Made by a program: the position numbers and the translations under genes. From positions 98,252,857 to 98,316,856 of the forward strand of contig NC_092879.1 of NCBI RefSeq assembly GCF_028372415.1: 64,000 bases of DNA, in the 5' to 3' direction. Origin of the DNA: Notamacropus eugenii (taxonomy: Eukaryota > Chordata > Mammalia > Diprotodontia > Macropodidae). Every line of letters starts with the position of its first letter. The stretch's first letter is position 1. A model generated the notes under the pieces. The model ran no database searches. It saw only the letters and a program-made list of their open reading frames with translations, and was not told where the DNA came from. Shown piece by piece: positions 9,440-23,441 of this stretch.

Positions 9440-12400
9440 GGACTGAGAACTGAGGAGGCAGGCACAGGGAAAGAAAGGAAGGGAAAAGGAGGAAAGCAGA
9501 AGAAGAGGAGTAAAGACTGAACGAGATGGATGAATGGAGAAAGGGGGTGAAAAAGCAAGGGATGGAAGGGGAGATGAGGAGAATGAGAAGTATATGGAAA
9601 TGAAGGGGCACCAAGCGAAAGAATGGGGCATACAAATCTCAAGGAAGTGAGGCTTGTTGGAAGGAGCTATAGCTGAGAAGGGACTGTTGGGAAAACACAG
9701 ACAGCCACCTCAATAATGAGGATGACATGGTGAGGAAGACATATGCAATATTTGGAGGGAAGCAGTCAGATAGAGGGAGTTTAATAGAGATGGGGAGAAA
9801 GAAAGTTTTCCTCCTGAAATCCAATGCTGAGTGACAGAAGGCCTAAAGAGACAGAAGGGAATGAGTGGGAGATGTCAGCAGAGAGAAAGGTAACTTGGGA
9901 ATGGTAGGTGAATGAATCAACCTAGAGGGAAGAAGCTGAAGTCATAAGGACCCGTAGGAAGAAAAGAATAGAATGAGAAAGTCAGAGAGGGAGGGATGAG
10001 GATGAGTGACAAGAATGAAAGGATAGACCCACACTCTGATACTTGAAGAGGCTGTCAAAGGTGGAAAGGAAGGAATGCATGAATGATGTGATATATGTGG
10101 GATGAAATATAATTGAGAAGCACAAGGAAGTGAAGCAAAAGTAGGGGATGTAGACAAAAAGGAATACCTGACTATATTGTGTGAAAGAGGGAGGAAGGAA
10201 TCCATGATGAGACCAAAACTGTAACAGACGGATGAACATACACACTTGAGTAATGCCAAAGTAATGTGTGTTTAGATGTAGGGTGTGTGACAACAATGCA
10301 TGTCTAGACCTGAGAGAACATGAAAGAGTGGAAGAGACCAGAGTATTGAGAATGGGCTTGACAGTGAAAGTGGGAAGTGAGAGATGGATGGAGAGACCAA
10401 GAGAGTGAGAGGTGAAAGGAAAGAATGTCGTGCTCTGTGAGAGATTCATGGTTGGAGATAGGTGCATGCTGTGATGTGAATGAAAGCAGAAGCCATAGCA
10501 GTGAAGGATGAATAACTGAGGACCCCAGAAAAAGCCCAAAAATAACATAAGGTGAGATGGAGAGAGTAAGGTATGGAATGCATCTAGAGAGCCATTGTGG
10601 GAGATGCTTGTGAATGGACAGAAGAACAAGTGAGATTGGGTTACTTCAAAGAGAAATGAAGAGTCAGAGTTCTGTGTGAAGTAAAAAGCTGAATGGGAAT
10701 TGTATGCATAGAGAAAGCCGAACTCTGTGTGATTGGTCAGTGGCCATACTGAAAAAGCAAGGTGTGAGCAAACAAACAAAGGAAGAAAGGGGAGGATGGA
10801 TTGAGAAAGCCTGATGAAGGTGAGGATGTGGGACACAGAGGTTCAAAGACAGGAGTGAAAGGAGAGACCCAAACTCTGATCCTGAATGCATGGTCAATCT
10901 TTGACAGGGGGTAAGGGTTATATGCCAAGAGACATGTAATGACAAGGTCAAATTGGAGAGCAGTTAGAAAAGGAAGAAGGACTGGTGAGACTGAATGAAA
11001 CGCAAAAATTTGAGAGAAAGAGTGACAGGAGAAATGAATGCCACCTGAGGCCTGTAGAGTGAATGGTTATGAAAAGACACATTTCCTTGGGGAGCCCAAT
11101 AGATGCAAATAAGAGAAGAGGCCACGAATGAGTGAAACAGCATGCAAGACTGAAAGAGTTGGATGAATACAGAAAGGGAGTGAATGAGGGATGCATGGAA
11201 GGAGGAACCTAGAAAGTGAGAGAAAAAGGAGTGGTACACAGCGAATGGTGGGTATGTGCACATCCCAATACATTGAGGTAGGTTTGATAGCCTCTAGGAA
11301 GTGAGAGTTGAGAATCCCAAGAAAAGAAAGTAAGAAACTGGATATGGTTAGAAGAAAATATGCAATGTTTGGAGGGAAGCAGTCAGGGAGAGGCAGGTGA
11401 ATGGAGACTGGCGGAAGGGATGTTCTCCTACTAGGAAAAATTCCACTGTTGGAGATGGCCTGCAGGGATGACAACTGTGAAAATTAAGCATCGAGTAAGG
11501 GAAACTTTGAGTGGTGCATGAATGGATTTACCTAGAGCGAGAACGCTGAAGTCATGAGGAGAAGTAGGGAGAGGAGAAAAGAGGAAGAAAGTCAGACAGA
11601 GAGAAGTGGAGAATGAGTGACCAGAATGAAAGGAGAGACCCACACTCTGATACTTGAAGTGACTGTCAAAGGGTGAAAGGAAAGAATGCATGAATGGTGT
11701 GATATCCATGGGATATCATGGAACTGAAGAGCACGAGGAAATGAAGCAACAGTGGGAGATAGAGGCAAAGTTGAATACTTGGTTAGGTTGTGTGAAAGAG
11801 GGAGGAAGGAATAGCTGATGAGACACAAACTCTGACAGATGGATGAAGGTAGACATTTAGCAATGTGAGAGTAAACTGTGTTTAGATGTAGGGAGTGTGA
11901 CAATAATGCATGTTTAGAATTGAGAGAATATGAAAGAATGGAAGAGACCAGAGTATTGAGAATGGGCTTGGCAGTGAAAGTGGGAAGTGAGAGATGGATG
12001 GAAAGAGAGACACCAAGAGTGAGAGAAGTGTAAGGAGAGAATCATGGCTGGAGTCAGCTGCATGTTGTGGTGTGAATGAAAGCAGAAGCCATAGCATTGA
12101 AGGATGAATAAGTAGGACACAGCAAAAGCCCCAAAAGGATGTGAGATGAGATGGAGAGAGTGAAGGATGCAATGTTTGTAGAGAGCCATTGTGGGAGATG
12201 CATTTGAATGCAGAGAAGTGAATCCAGCCCTTGTCTGAGTGATCCTAAAAGCTGAATGGGAGTTGTATGCATAGAGAAAGCTGAACTCTGTGTGATGAAT
12301 GAGTGCCCACACTAAAAAAGTGAGAGGTGAGCAAGCAAAGAAAGAGAGAAGAGAATGGATTGAGAAAGCATGATGAAGGTGAGGGTGTCGGACACCAAGG

Positions 12401-15400
12401 TCCTAAGGCAGGAGTGAAAGGAGAGACCCAAACTCTGATATGGAATGCATGGTCCAAGCTCAATACGGGAACAAGAATGTATGTTAAGAGGCATGTTCTG
12501 TGAGAAGGTTGAATTGGAGAGCACTTAGGAAAGGAGGAAGGAGTGGTGAGACTGAATGAAACAGAAGTATTTGGCGAGAGTGTGACAGAAGGAGATATGA
12601 ATGCCACCTGAGACCTACAGAGTGAATGGGCATGAAAGGACATATTTCCCTAGGGAAGCCCAATGGATGCAAATAGGGAAAGAGGCCAGGAATGAGGAGA
12701 ACAGCACAAAAGACTAAAAGGGATGGATGAAGGAGAAAGGGAGTGAATGAGGGATGGATGCATGGAGAGACCAAGGGAGTGAGAGGTATATGGAAAGGAA
12801 GTTGTTCTGAGTGAGCAATTTCTGCATGCAAATCCCAAAGCAGTGAAAGAGGTTTGACACTGTCAGTACACAGGGAGATTTGAGCAAATAGAGCCATGAA
12901 AGTGAGAATGTGGGTAGGGTGAAAAATAGACATACAGAAATTGGAGAGAAGCAGCCAGTGAGAGGCAATTGAATGGAACTTGGCAGAAGGGATATTCTCC
13001 TTCTAGGAAAAATTCCACTGTTGGAGATGGCCTGCATGGATGACAACTATGGAAATTAGGTGTCAAGTAAGGCAATCTCTGAGTGGTGCATGAATGGATC
13101 TGCCAAGGGTGAGAGTGCTGAAGTCATGAGGAGAAGTAGGGAGAGGAGAAAAGAGGAAGAAAGTCAGACAGAGAGAAGTGGAGAATGAGTGACCAGAATG
13201 AAAGGAGAGACCCACACTCTGATACTTAAAGTGACTGTCAAAGGGTGAAAGGAAAGAATGCATGAATGGTGTGATATCCATGGGATATCATGGAACTGAA
13301 GAGCACGAGGAAATGAAGCGAAAGTGGGAGATGGAGGCAAAGTTGAATACTTGGTTAGGTTGTGTGAAAGAGGGAGGAAGGAATCGCTGATGAGACTGAA
13401 AGTCTGAGACTAAAGTGTGTTAGGATGAAGGGCATGTGACAACGATGCATGTTTAGAATTGAGAGAACATGAAAGAATGGAAGAGAGAAGAGCATACTGA
13501 GTGAGGGCTGCGTGGTGAAAGTGGGAAGTGACTGATGGATGGAAAGAGAGACACCAAGAGTGAGAGAGGTGTAAGGAGAGAATCATGGTTCGAGCCAGCT
13601 GCATGTTGTGGTGTGAATGAAAGCAGAAGCCATAGCAGTGCAGGATGAATAACTAGGACACAGCAAAAGCCCCAAAAGGATGTGAGGTGAGATGGAGAGA
13701 GTGAAGGATGCAATCTTTGTAGAGAGCCATTTGGGCAGATGCATTCGAATGCAGAGAAGTGAACCGAACACATGTCTGAGGGATCTTAAAAGCTAAATGG
13801 GAGTTGTATGCATAGAGAAAGCTGAACTCTGTGTGATGAATGAGTGCCCATACTGAAAAAGTGAGAGGTGTGCAAGCAAAGGAAGAGAAAAGAGAATGGA
13901 TTGAGAAAGCGTAATGAAGGTGAGAATGTGGGACACCAAGGACCTAAGGCAGGAGTGAAAGGAGAGACCCAAACTCTGATATGGAATGCATGGTCCAAGA
14001 TCGATACGGGAACAAGAATGTATGTTAAGAGGCATGTTCTGTGAGAAGGGTGAATTGGAGAGCACTTAGGAAAGGAAGAAGGAGTGGTGAGACTGAATGA
14101 AACAGAAATATTTGGAGAGAGTGTGACAGAAGGAGAAATGAATGCCACCTGAGACCTACAGAGTGAATGGGCATGAAAGGACATACTTCCCTAGGGAAGC
14201 CCAATGGATGCAAATAAGGAAAGAGGCCAGGAAGGAGGAGAACAGCACAAAAGACTAAAAGGGATGGATGAAGGAGAAAGGGAGTGAATGAGGGGATGGA
14301 TGCATGGAGAGACCAAGGGAGTGAGAGGTATATGGAAAGGAAGTTGTTCTGAGTGAGCGATTTCTGCATGCAAATCCCAGTGCAGTGAGGGAGGTTAGAT
14401 ACACTCAGTACACAGGGATAGTTCACCAAAGAGAACGTGAGAAAGTAGGTAGGATGAAAAAAAACCATACAGAAACTGGAGAGAAGGAGCCAGTGAGAGG
14501 CAGTTGAATGGAGATTGGCAGAAGGGGTGTTCTCCTACGAAAAACTCCACAGTGGGAGAGGGCATGCAGGGATGATGATTGCAAAAATTAGGCATCAATT
14601 AAGGGAAACTCTGAGTGGTGCAGGAATGCATCTACCCAGAGCAAGAATGCTAAGGTCATGAGGAGAAGTAGGGAGAGGAGAAAAGAGGAAGAAAATTAGA
14701 GAGAGAGGGGATGAGGATGAGTGCCAAGAATGAGAGACCCACACTCTGATACCTGAAGTGACTGTCAAATGTTGAATGTAAGGAATGCGTGAGTGGTGTG
14801 ATATATATATGGAAAAAAATGGAATTGAGGAGCACAAGGAAGTGAAGGAAACATAAGGGGTAGAGGGAAAAGGAATAAATACTTGGTTATGTTGTGTGAA
14901 AGAGGGAGGGAGGGAGGGATGAATAAAGAGACCACCACTGTGACACGGATGGATGTACCTTGAGCAGTGTGAGATTACTGCATGTTTAGATGTAGGGTGT
15001 GTGAGAACAATGCCTGTGTAGAACTGAGAGAACATGAAAGAATGGAAGAGAGAGCAGCATGTTGAGTGAGGGCTGGACTGTGAAAATGAGCAATGGGTGT
15101 TTGATGGAAAGACACCAAGAGAGTGAGAAGTGTAAGGAAACAATGTCGTGTCCTGTGAGAGATTCATGGCTGGAGCCAGCTGCATGTTGTGGTGTGAATG
15201 AAAACAGAAGCCATAGCAGTGAAGGATGAATAACTAGGACAGAGGAAAAGCCCCAAAAGTATGGAAGGTGAGATGGAGAGAGTGAAGGATGCAATGTTTG
15301 TAGTGAACCATTGTGGGAGATGCATTCGAATGCATGAAGAGAATATGAGTGTCACATGTTTGGGTAAAGTCAAAAGCTTCATGGAGGTTGTACGCAGAGA

Positions 15401-15711
15401 GAAAGAAAAAATATGTGTGATGGACGAGTGGCCATAATGAGAAAATGAGAGGTGAGCATACGAACAGAAAGGAAGAGAGAGGAGAATGGACTGAGAAAGT
15501 GAGATGAAGGTGAGAATGTGGGACACCAAGATGGGAAGGCAGGAGTGAAAGGAGAGACCCAAACTCTGATATGGAATGCATGGTCCAAGCTAATTATGGG
15601 AACAATAATGTATGTTAAGAAGCATGTTCTGTGAGAAGGTTGAATTGGAGAGCACTTAGGAAAGGAGGAAGGAGTGGTGAGACTGAATGAAACAGAAATA
15701 TTTGGAGAGAG
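9440..15711. repeat. Left part of the core: units outside the HOR
   Basis: About four dimers. The first (around 9440-10950) is the most diverged. It has an intermediate form at the type-defining site near 10089 ('gatatatgtgggatg'). The next two are type A (near 11701 and 13272: 'gatatccatgggatatcatg'). The one starting at 14050 is type B (near 14797: 'gatatatatatggaaaa'). Spacings 1560, 1541 and 1590 are irregular, unlike the HOR. These units are clearly related to the HOR units but are not copies of any one of them. Confidence 0.85.
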
Positions 15712-17215
15712 TGTGACAGAAGGAGAAATGAATGCCACCTGAGACCTACAGAGTGATAGGGTATGAAACAACATATTTCCCTAGGGGAGCCTAATGGATG
15801 CAAATAAGGAAAGAGGCCAAGAACGAGGAGAACAGTACAGAACATTAAAAGAGATGGATGAAGGAGAAAGGGAGTGAATGAGGGATGGATGCAAGGAGAG
15901 ACCACAGAAGTGTGAGAGGTATATGGAAAGGAAGGTGTCCTTAGTGAGCAATTTCTGCCTGCAAATCCCAACTCAGTGAAAGAGGTTTGACACTGTCAGT
16001 ACACAGGGAGAGTTGAGCAAATAGAGCCATGAAAGTGAGAAAGTGGGTAGGGTGAAAAATAGACATACAGAAATTGGAGAGAAGCAGCCAGTCAGAGGCA
16101 GTTGAATGGAGATTGGCAGAAGGGATGTTCTCCTCCTAGGAAAACCTCAACAGTTGCAGATGGCCTGCATGGATGACAACTATGGAAATTAGGTATCAAG
16201 TAAAGCAATCTCTGAGTGGTGCATGAATGGATCTACCAAGGGCGTGAAGGCTGAAGTCATGAGGAGAAGTAGGGAGAGAAGAAAAGGGGAAGAAAGTCAG
16301 ACAGAGAGAAGTTGAGAATGAGTGACCAGAATGAAAGGAGAGACCCACACTCTGATACTTAAAGTGACTGTCAAAGGGTGAAAGGAAAGAATGCATGAAT
16401 GGTGTGATATCCAGGGTATATCATGGAACTGAAGAGCATGAGGAAATGAAGCAAAAGTGGGAGATGGAGGCAAAGTTGAATACTTGGTTAGGTGTGTGAA
16501 AGAGGGAGGAAGGAATCAGTGATGAGACTCAGAGTCTGAAAGATTGATGAATCCAGACACTGGAGCATTGTGAGAGTAAAGTGTGTTTAGAGGTAGGGAG
16601 TGTGACAACATTGCATGTTTGGAATTGAGAGAACATGAAAGAATGGAAGAGAGAACAGCATATTGAGTGAGGGCTGGGTGGTGAAAGTGGGAAGTGAAAG
16701 ATGGATGGAAAGAGAGACACCAAGAGTGAGAGAAGTGTAAGGAGAGAATCATGGCTGGAGTCAGCTGCATGTTGTGGTGTGAATGAAAGCAGAAGCCATA
16801 GCAGTGCAGGATGAACAACTAGGAAACAGCAAAAGCCCCAAAAGGATGTGAGATGAGATGGAGAGAGTGAAGGATGCAATGTTTGTAGAGAGCCATTGTG
16901 GGAGATGCATTCGAATGCAGAGAAGTGAATCCAATCCATGTCTGAGTGATCTTAAAAGTTGAATGGGAGTTGGATGCATAGAGAAAGCTGAACTCTGTGT
17001 GATGAATGAGTACCCATACTGAAAAAGTGAGAGGTGACAAAGCAAAGGAGGAGACAAGAGAATGTATTGAGAAAGCGTGATGAAGGTGATGGTGTTGGAC
17101 ACCAAGGTCCTAAGGCAGGAGTGAAAGGAGAGACCCAAACTCTGATATGGAATACATGGTCCAAGCTCGATACGGGAACAAGAATGTATGTTAAGAGGCA
17201 TGTTCTGTGAGGAGG
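15640..17215. repeat. HOR dimer 1, type A (1576 bp)
   Basis: The type-defining site near 16408 reads 'gatatccagggtatatcatg'. The dimer carries the palindrome 'tgcattcgaatgca' near 16906. Its counterparts start at 23370 and 31116. The second octamer-like site is altered here (near 15956, 'cctgcaaatccc'). Confidence 0.85.
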
Positions 17216-18786
17216 CTGAATTGGTGAGCCCTTAGGAAAGAAGGAAGGAGTGGTGAGACTGAATAAAACAGATGTATTTGGAGAGAGTGTGACAGAAGGA
17301 GATATGAATGCCACCTGAGACCTACAGAGTGAATGGGCATGAAAGGACATATTTCCCTAGGGAAGCCCAATGGATGCAAATAAGGAAAGAGGCCAGGAAT
17401 GAGAAGAGCAGTACAGAAGATTAAAAGAGATTGATGAAGGAGAAAGGTAGTGAATGAGGGATGGATGCAAGGAGAGACCAAGGGAGTGAGCGGTATATGG
17501 AAAGGAAGTTGTCCTGAGTGAGTGATTTCTGCATGCAAATCCTAACACAGTGAAAGAGGTTTGACACTGTCAGTACACAGGGAGAGTTGAGCAAATAGAG
17601 CCATGAAAGTGAGAAAGTGGGTAGGGTGAAAAATAGACATACAGAAATTGGAGAGAAGCAGCCAGTGACAGTTGAATGGAGGTTTGCAGAAGGGATGTTG
17701 TCCTCCTAGGAAAACCTCCACAGTTGCAGATGGCCTGCATGGATGACAACTATGGAAATTAGGTATCTAGTAAGGAAATCTCTGAGTGGTGCATGAATGG
17801 ATCTACCAAGGGCGAGAACACTGAAGTCATGAGGAGAAATAGGGAGAGGAGAAAAGAGGAAGAAAGTCAGACAGAGAGAAGTTGAGAATGTGTGACCAGA
17901 ATGAAAGGAGAGACCCACACTCTGATACTTGAAGTGACTGTCAAAGGGTGAAAGGAAAGAATGCATGAATGGTGTGATATCCATGGTATATCATGGAATT
18001 GAAGAGCACAAGGAAATGAAGCAAAAGTGGGAGATGGAGGCAAAGTTGAACACTAGATTAGGTTGCGTGAAAGAGGGAGGAAGGAATCTCTGATGAGACT
18101 CAAAATCTAACAGATGGATGAATGCATACACTTGAGCAGTGTGAGAGTAAAATGTGTTTAGATGTAGGGCGTGTGACAACACTGCACGTTTGGAATTGAG
18201 AGAACATGACAGAATGGAAGAGAGAGCAGCATATTGAGTGAGGGCTGGGTGGTGAAAGTGGGAAGTGATAGATGGATGGAAAGAGAGACACCAAGAGTGA
18301 GAGAGGTGTAAGGAGAGAATCATGGTTCGAACCAGCTGCATGTTGTGGTGTGAATGAAAGCAGAAGCCATAGCAGTGCAGGATGAATAACTAGGACACAG
18401 CAAAAGCCCCAAAAGGGTGTAAGGTGAGATGGAGAGGGTGAAGGATGCAATGTTTGTAGAGAGCCATTTGGGCAGATGCATTCGAATGCAGAGAAGGGAA
18501 CCCAACCCATGTCTGAGGGATCTTAAAAGCTGAAGGGGAGTAGTATGCATAGAGAAAGCTGAACTCTGTGTGATGAATGAGTGCCCATACTGAAAAAGTG
18601 AGAGGTGAGTAAGCAAAGGAAGAGAGAAGAGAATGGATTGAGAAAGTGTGATGAAGGTGAGGATGTGGGACATCAACGTCCTATGGCAGGAGTGAAAGGA
18701 GAGACCTAAACTCTGATATTGAATGCATGGTCCAAGTTCAATACGGGAACAGGAATGTATGTTAAGAGGCATGTTCTGTGAGAAGG
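17216..18786. repeat. HOR dimer 2, type A (1571 bp)
   Basis: The landmark itself is altered ('ctgaattggtgagccc'), which identifies this dimer in every HOR copy (24946, 32692). The type site near 17978 reads 'gatatccatggtatatcatg'. Octamer words ATGCAAAT occur at 17374 and 17533. Confidence 0.85.
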
Positions 18787-20176
18787 TTGAATTGGAGAGC
18801 ACTTAGGAAAGGAAGAAGGAGTGGTGAGACTGAATGAAACAGAAATATTTGGAGAGAGTGTGACAGAAGGAGAAATGAATGCCACCTGAGACCCACAGAG
18901 TGAATGGGCATGAAAGGACATATTTCCCTAGGGGAGCCCAATCGATGCAAATAAGGAAAGAGGCCAGGAATAAGGAGAACAGCACAAAAGACTAAAAGGG
19001 ATAGATGAAGGAGAAAGGGAGTGAATGAGGGATGGATCCAAGGAGAGACCAAGGGAGTGAGAGGTATATGGAAAGGAAGTTGGGGGAGATGGCATGCAGG
19101 GATGATGATTGCCAAAATTAGGCATCAAGGAAGAGAAACTCTGAGTGGTGCAGGAATGCGTCTACCCAGAGCAAGAACACTAAGGTGATGAGGAGAAGCA
19201 GGGAGAGGAGGAAAGAGGAAGAAAATCAGAGAGCGAGGGGATGAGTATGAGTCCCTAGAATGAAAGAGAGACCCACACTCTGATACCTGAAGTGACTGTC
19301 AAATGTTGAAAGGAAGGAATGCGTGAGAGGTGTGATATATATCAATGGGAAAAAATGGAATTGAGGAGGACAAGGAAGTGAAGGAAATATAAGGGGTAGA
19401 GGGAAAAAGGAATAAATACTTGGTTATGTTGTGTGCAAGAGGGAGGGAGGGAGGGATGAATAAAGAGACCGCCACTGTGACATGGATGGATGTACCTTGA
19501 GCAGTGTGAGGATTACTGGGTGTTTAGATGTAGCGTGTGTGAGAACAATGCCTGTGTAGAACTGACAGATCATGAAGAATGGAAGAGAGAGCAGCATGTT
19601 GAGTGAGGGCTGGACCGTGGAAGTGAGCAATGGGTGCTTGATGGAAAGACACCAAGAGAGTGAGAGGTGTAAGGAAAGAATGTTGTGTCCTGTGAGAGAT
19701 TCATGGCTGGAGTCAGCTGCATGTTGTGGGGTGAATGAAAACAGAAGCCATAGCAGTGAAGGATGAATAACTAGGACAGAGGAAAAGCCTCAAAAGGATG
19801 TAAAGTGAGATGGAGAGAGAAGGATGCAATGTTTGTAGTGAGCCATTGTGGGAGATACATTTGAATGCATGAAGAGAATATGAGTGTCACATGTTTGGGT
19901 AAAGTCAAAAGCTTCATGGAGGTTAAATGCAGAGAGAAAGAAAAAATATGTGTGATGGAAGAGTGGCCATAATGAGAAAAGGGAAGGTGAGCATACAAAC
20001 AGAAAGGAAGAGAGAGGAGAATGGATTGAGAAAGCGTGATGAAGGTGAGGTGGTGTGGGACACCAAGGTGGTAAGGCAGGAATGAAAGGTGAGACCCAAA
20101 CTCTAATATTGAATGCATGGTCCAAGCTCAATACAGGAACAAGAATGTATGTTAAGAGGCATGTTCTGTGAGAAGG
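18787..20176. repeat. HOR dimer 3, type B' (1390 bp, internal deletion)
   Basis: This dimer is about 180 bp shorter than its neighbours. At 19081 'ggaaggaagt' runs straight into 'tgggggagatggcatgc'; compared with full B units about 200 bp are missing. The lost piece includes the second ATGCAAAT site. The type site near 19333 reads 'gatatatatcaatggg'. Its counterparts start at 26517 and 34263, and related deleted dimers at 40412 and 49143. Confidence 0.88.
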
Positions 20177-21747
20177 TTGAATTGGAGAGCACTTAGGAAA
20201 GGAGGAAGGAGTGGTGAGACTGAATGAAACAGAAATATTTGGAGAAAGTGTGACAGAAGGAGAAATGAATGCCACCTGAGACTTACAGAGTGAATGGGCA
20301 TGAAGGGACATATTTCCCTAGGGGAGCCAATGGATGCAAATAAAGAAGGAGGCCAGGAATGAGGAGAACAGCACAGAACATTAAAAGAGATGGATGAAGG
20401 AGAAAGGGAGTGAATGAGGGATGGATGCAAGGAGAGACCACAGAAGTGTGAGAGTATATGGAAAGGAAGTTGTTTTGAGTCAGCGATTTCTGCATGCAAA
20501 TCCCAACTCAGTGAAAGAGGTTTGACACTGTCAGTACACAGGGAGAGGTGAGGAAATAGAGTCATGAACATGAGAAGCTGGGTAGGGTGAAAAACAGATA
20601 TACAGTAATTGGAGAGAATCAGCCAGTGAGAGGCAGTTGAATGGAGATTGGCAGAAGGGATGTTGTCCTCCTAGGAAAACCTCCACAGTTGCAGATGGCC
20701 TGCATGGATGACAACTGTGCAAATTAGATATCGAGTAAGGGAAACTCTGCGTGATGCATGAATGGATCTACCAAGGGCAAGAACCTTGAAGTCATGAGGA
20801 GAAGTAGGGAGAGGAGAAAAGAGGAAGAAAGTGAGACAGAGAGAAGTGGAGAAGGAGTGACCAGAATGAAAGGAGAGACCCACACTCTGATACTTGAAGT
20901 GACTGTCAAAGGGTGAAAGGAAAGAATGCATGAATGGTGTGATATCCATGGTATATCATGGAACTAAAGAGCACGAGGAAATGAAGCAAAAGTGGGAGAT
21001 GGAGGAAAAGTTGAATACTTGGTTAGGTTGTGTGAAAGAGGGAGGAAGGAATCTCTGATGAGACTCAAAGTCTGACAGATGGATGAATGTATACCCTTGA
21101 GCAGTGTGAGAGTAAAATGTGTTTAGATGTAGGGCGTGTGACAACATTGCAAGTTTGGAATTAAGAGAACATGAAAGAATGGAAGAGAGAGCAGCATATT
21201 GAGTGAGGGCTGGGTGGTGAAAGTGGGAAGTGAGAGATGGATGGAAAGAGAGACACCAAGAGTGAGAGAGGTGTAAGGAGAGAATCATGGTTCGAGCCAG
21301 CTGCATGTTGTGGTGTGAATGAAAGCAGAAGCCATAGCAGTGCAGGATGAATAACTAGGACACAGCAAAAGCCCCAAAAGGATGTGAGGTGAGATGGAGA
21401 GAGTGAAGGATGCAATGTTTGTAGAGAGCCATTGTGGGAGATGCATTTGAATGCAGAGAAGTGAACCCAGCACATGTCTGCGTGATCCTAAAAGCTGAAT
21501 GGGAGTTGTATGCATAGAGAAAGCTGAACTCTGTGTGATGAATGCGTGCCCATACTGAAAAAGTGAGAGGTAAGTAAAGGAAGAGAGAAGAGAATGGATT
21601 GAGAAAGTGTGATGAAGGTGAGGATGTGGGACACCAAGGTCCTACGGCAGGATTTAAAGGAGAGACCTAAACTCTGATATTGAATGCATGGTCCAAGCTC
21701 AATACAGGAACAAGAATGTATGTTAAGAGACATGTTCTGTGAGGAAG
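20177..21747. repeat. HOR dimer 4, type A (1571 bp)
   Basis: The type site near 20940 reads 'gatatccatggtatatcatg'. Octamer words occur at 20334 and 20494. Its counterparts start at 27905 and 35651; the copy-3 version is 4 bp longer because of a small indel near 37042. Confidence 0.85.
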
Positions 21748-22498
21748 TTGAATTGGAGAGCACTTAGGAAAGGAACAAGGAGTGGTGAGACTGAATGAAA
21801 CAGAAATATTTGGAGAGAGTGTGACAGAAGGAGAAATGATGCCACCTGAGACCTACAGAGTGAATGGACATGAAAGGACATATTTCCCTAGGTGAGCCCA
21901 ATGGATGCAAATAAGGAAAGAGGCCAGGAATGAGGAGAACAGCACAAAAGACTAAAAGGGATACATGAAGGAGAAAGGAAGTGAATGAGGGATGGATGCA
22001 TGTAGAGGACAAGGGAGTGAGAGGTATATAGAAAGAAAGTTGTTCTGAGTGAGCAATTTCTACATGCAAATCCCAGTGCAGTGAGGGAGGTTAGATACTC
22101 TCAGTACACAGGGAGAGTTCACCAAATAGAACGTGAGAAAGTGGGTAGGATGAAAAATAGACAAACAGAAACTGAAGAGAAGGAGCCAGTGAGAGGCAGT
22201 TGAATGGAGATTGTCAGAAGGGGTGTTCTCCTACGAAAAACTCCACAGTGGGAGATGGCATGCAGCGATGATGATTGCAAAAATTAGGCATCAAATAAAG
22301 GAAACTCTTGAGTGGTGCAGGAATACATCTACCCAGAGCACGAACGCTAAGGTCATGAGGAGAAGTAGGGAGAGGAGAAAAGAGGAATAAAATCATAGAT
22401 GGAAGGGATAAGAATGAGTGCCAAGAATAAAAGAGAGACCCACACTCTGATACCTGAAGTGACTGTCAAATGTTGAAAGAAAGGAATGCATGAGTGGT

Positions 22499-22539
<41 letters not shown>

Positions 22540-23369
22540 GAAAAAATGGAATTGAGGAGCACAAGGAAGTGAAGGAAACGTAGGGGATAGAGGGAAAAAG
22601 GAATAAATACTTGGTTATGTTGTGTGAAAGAGGGAGGGAGGGAGGGATGAATAAAAAGACTGCCACTGTGACATATGAATGGCTGTACCTTGAGCAATGT
22701 GAGATTACTGGGTGTTTAGATGTAGGGTGTGTGAGAACAATGCCTGTGTAGAACTGACAGATCATGAAAGAATGGAAGAGAGAGCAGCATGTTGAGTGAG
22801 GGCTGGACCGTGAAAGTGAGCAATGGGTGTTTGATGGAAAGACACCAAGAGAGTGAGAAGTGTAAGGAAAAAATGTTGTGTCCTGTGAGAGATTCATGGC
22901 TGGAGCCAGCTGCATGTTGTGGGGTGAATGAAAGCAGAAGGCATAGCATTGAAGGATGAAGAAGTAGGACAGAGGAAAAGCCCCAAAATTATGGAAGGTG
23001 AGATGGAGAGACTGAAGGATGCTATGTTTGTAGTGAACCATTGTGGGAGATGCATTTGAATGCATGAAGAGAATATGAATGTCACATGTTTGGGTAAAGT
23101 CAAAAGCTTCATGGAGGTTGTACGCAGAGAGAAAGAAATAATATGTGTGATGGACGAGTGCCCATAATGAGAAAATGGGAGGTGAGCATACGAACAGAAA
23201 GGTAGAGAGAGGAGAATGGATTGAGAAAGTGAGATGAAGGTGAGGATGTGGGACACCAAGGTGGTAAGGCAGGAGTGAAAGGAGAGACCCAAACTCTGAT
23301 ATGGAATGCGTGGTCCAAGACTGAAATGGGAACAGGAATGTACGTTAAGAGGAATGTTCTGTGAGAAAG
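21748..23369. repeat. HOR dimer 5, type B with TA tract (1622 bp)
   Basis: The type site has expanded into an alternating TA tract at 22502-22537, followed by 'gggaaaaaatggaattgagg'. The tract length explains most of the length difference between HOR copies. Its counterparts start at 29476 and 37226. Confidence 0.88.
22502..22537. repeat. TA microsatellite, HOR copy 1 (36 nt)
   Basis: Uninterrupted alternating A/T of 36 nt at the type-defining site of dimer 5. Confidence 0.95.
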
Positions 23370-23441
23370 TTGAATTGGAGAGCACTTAGGAAAGGAGGAA
23401 GGAGTGGTGAGACTGAATGAAACCGAAATATTTGGAAAGAA

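Larger units (their letters stand above)
15712..23441. repeat. Higher-order repeat copy 1 (7730 bp, five dimers)
   Basis: This segment repeats at an offset of 7730 bp (7728 after about 20.05 kb, because of small indels). Perfect matching starts at 15712 against 23442; just before, the copies differ at several bases ('gagagagtg' versus 'gaaagaatg'). It holds five dimers in the order A, A, B', A, B, starting at landmarks 15640, 17216, 18787, 20177 and 21748. Differences from copy 2 that I noticed are few: an extra g near 19511, a missing a near 19577, an extra gg-type pair near 20050, single substitutions near 16195 and 16278, and the TA-tract length. Confidence 0.93.
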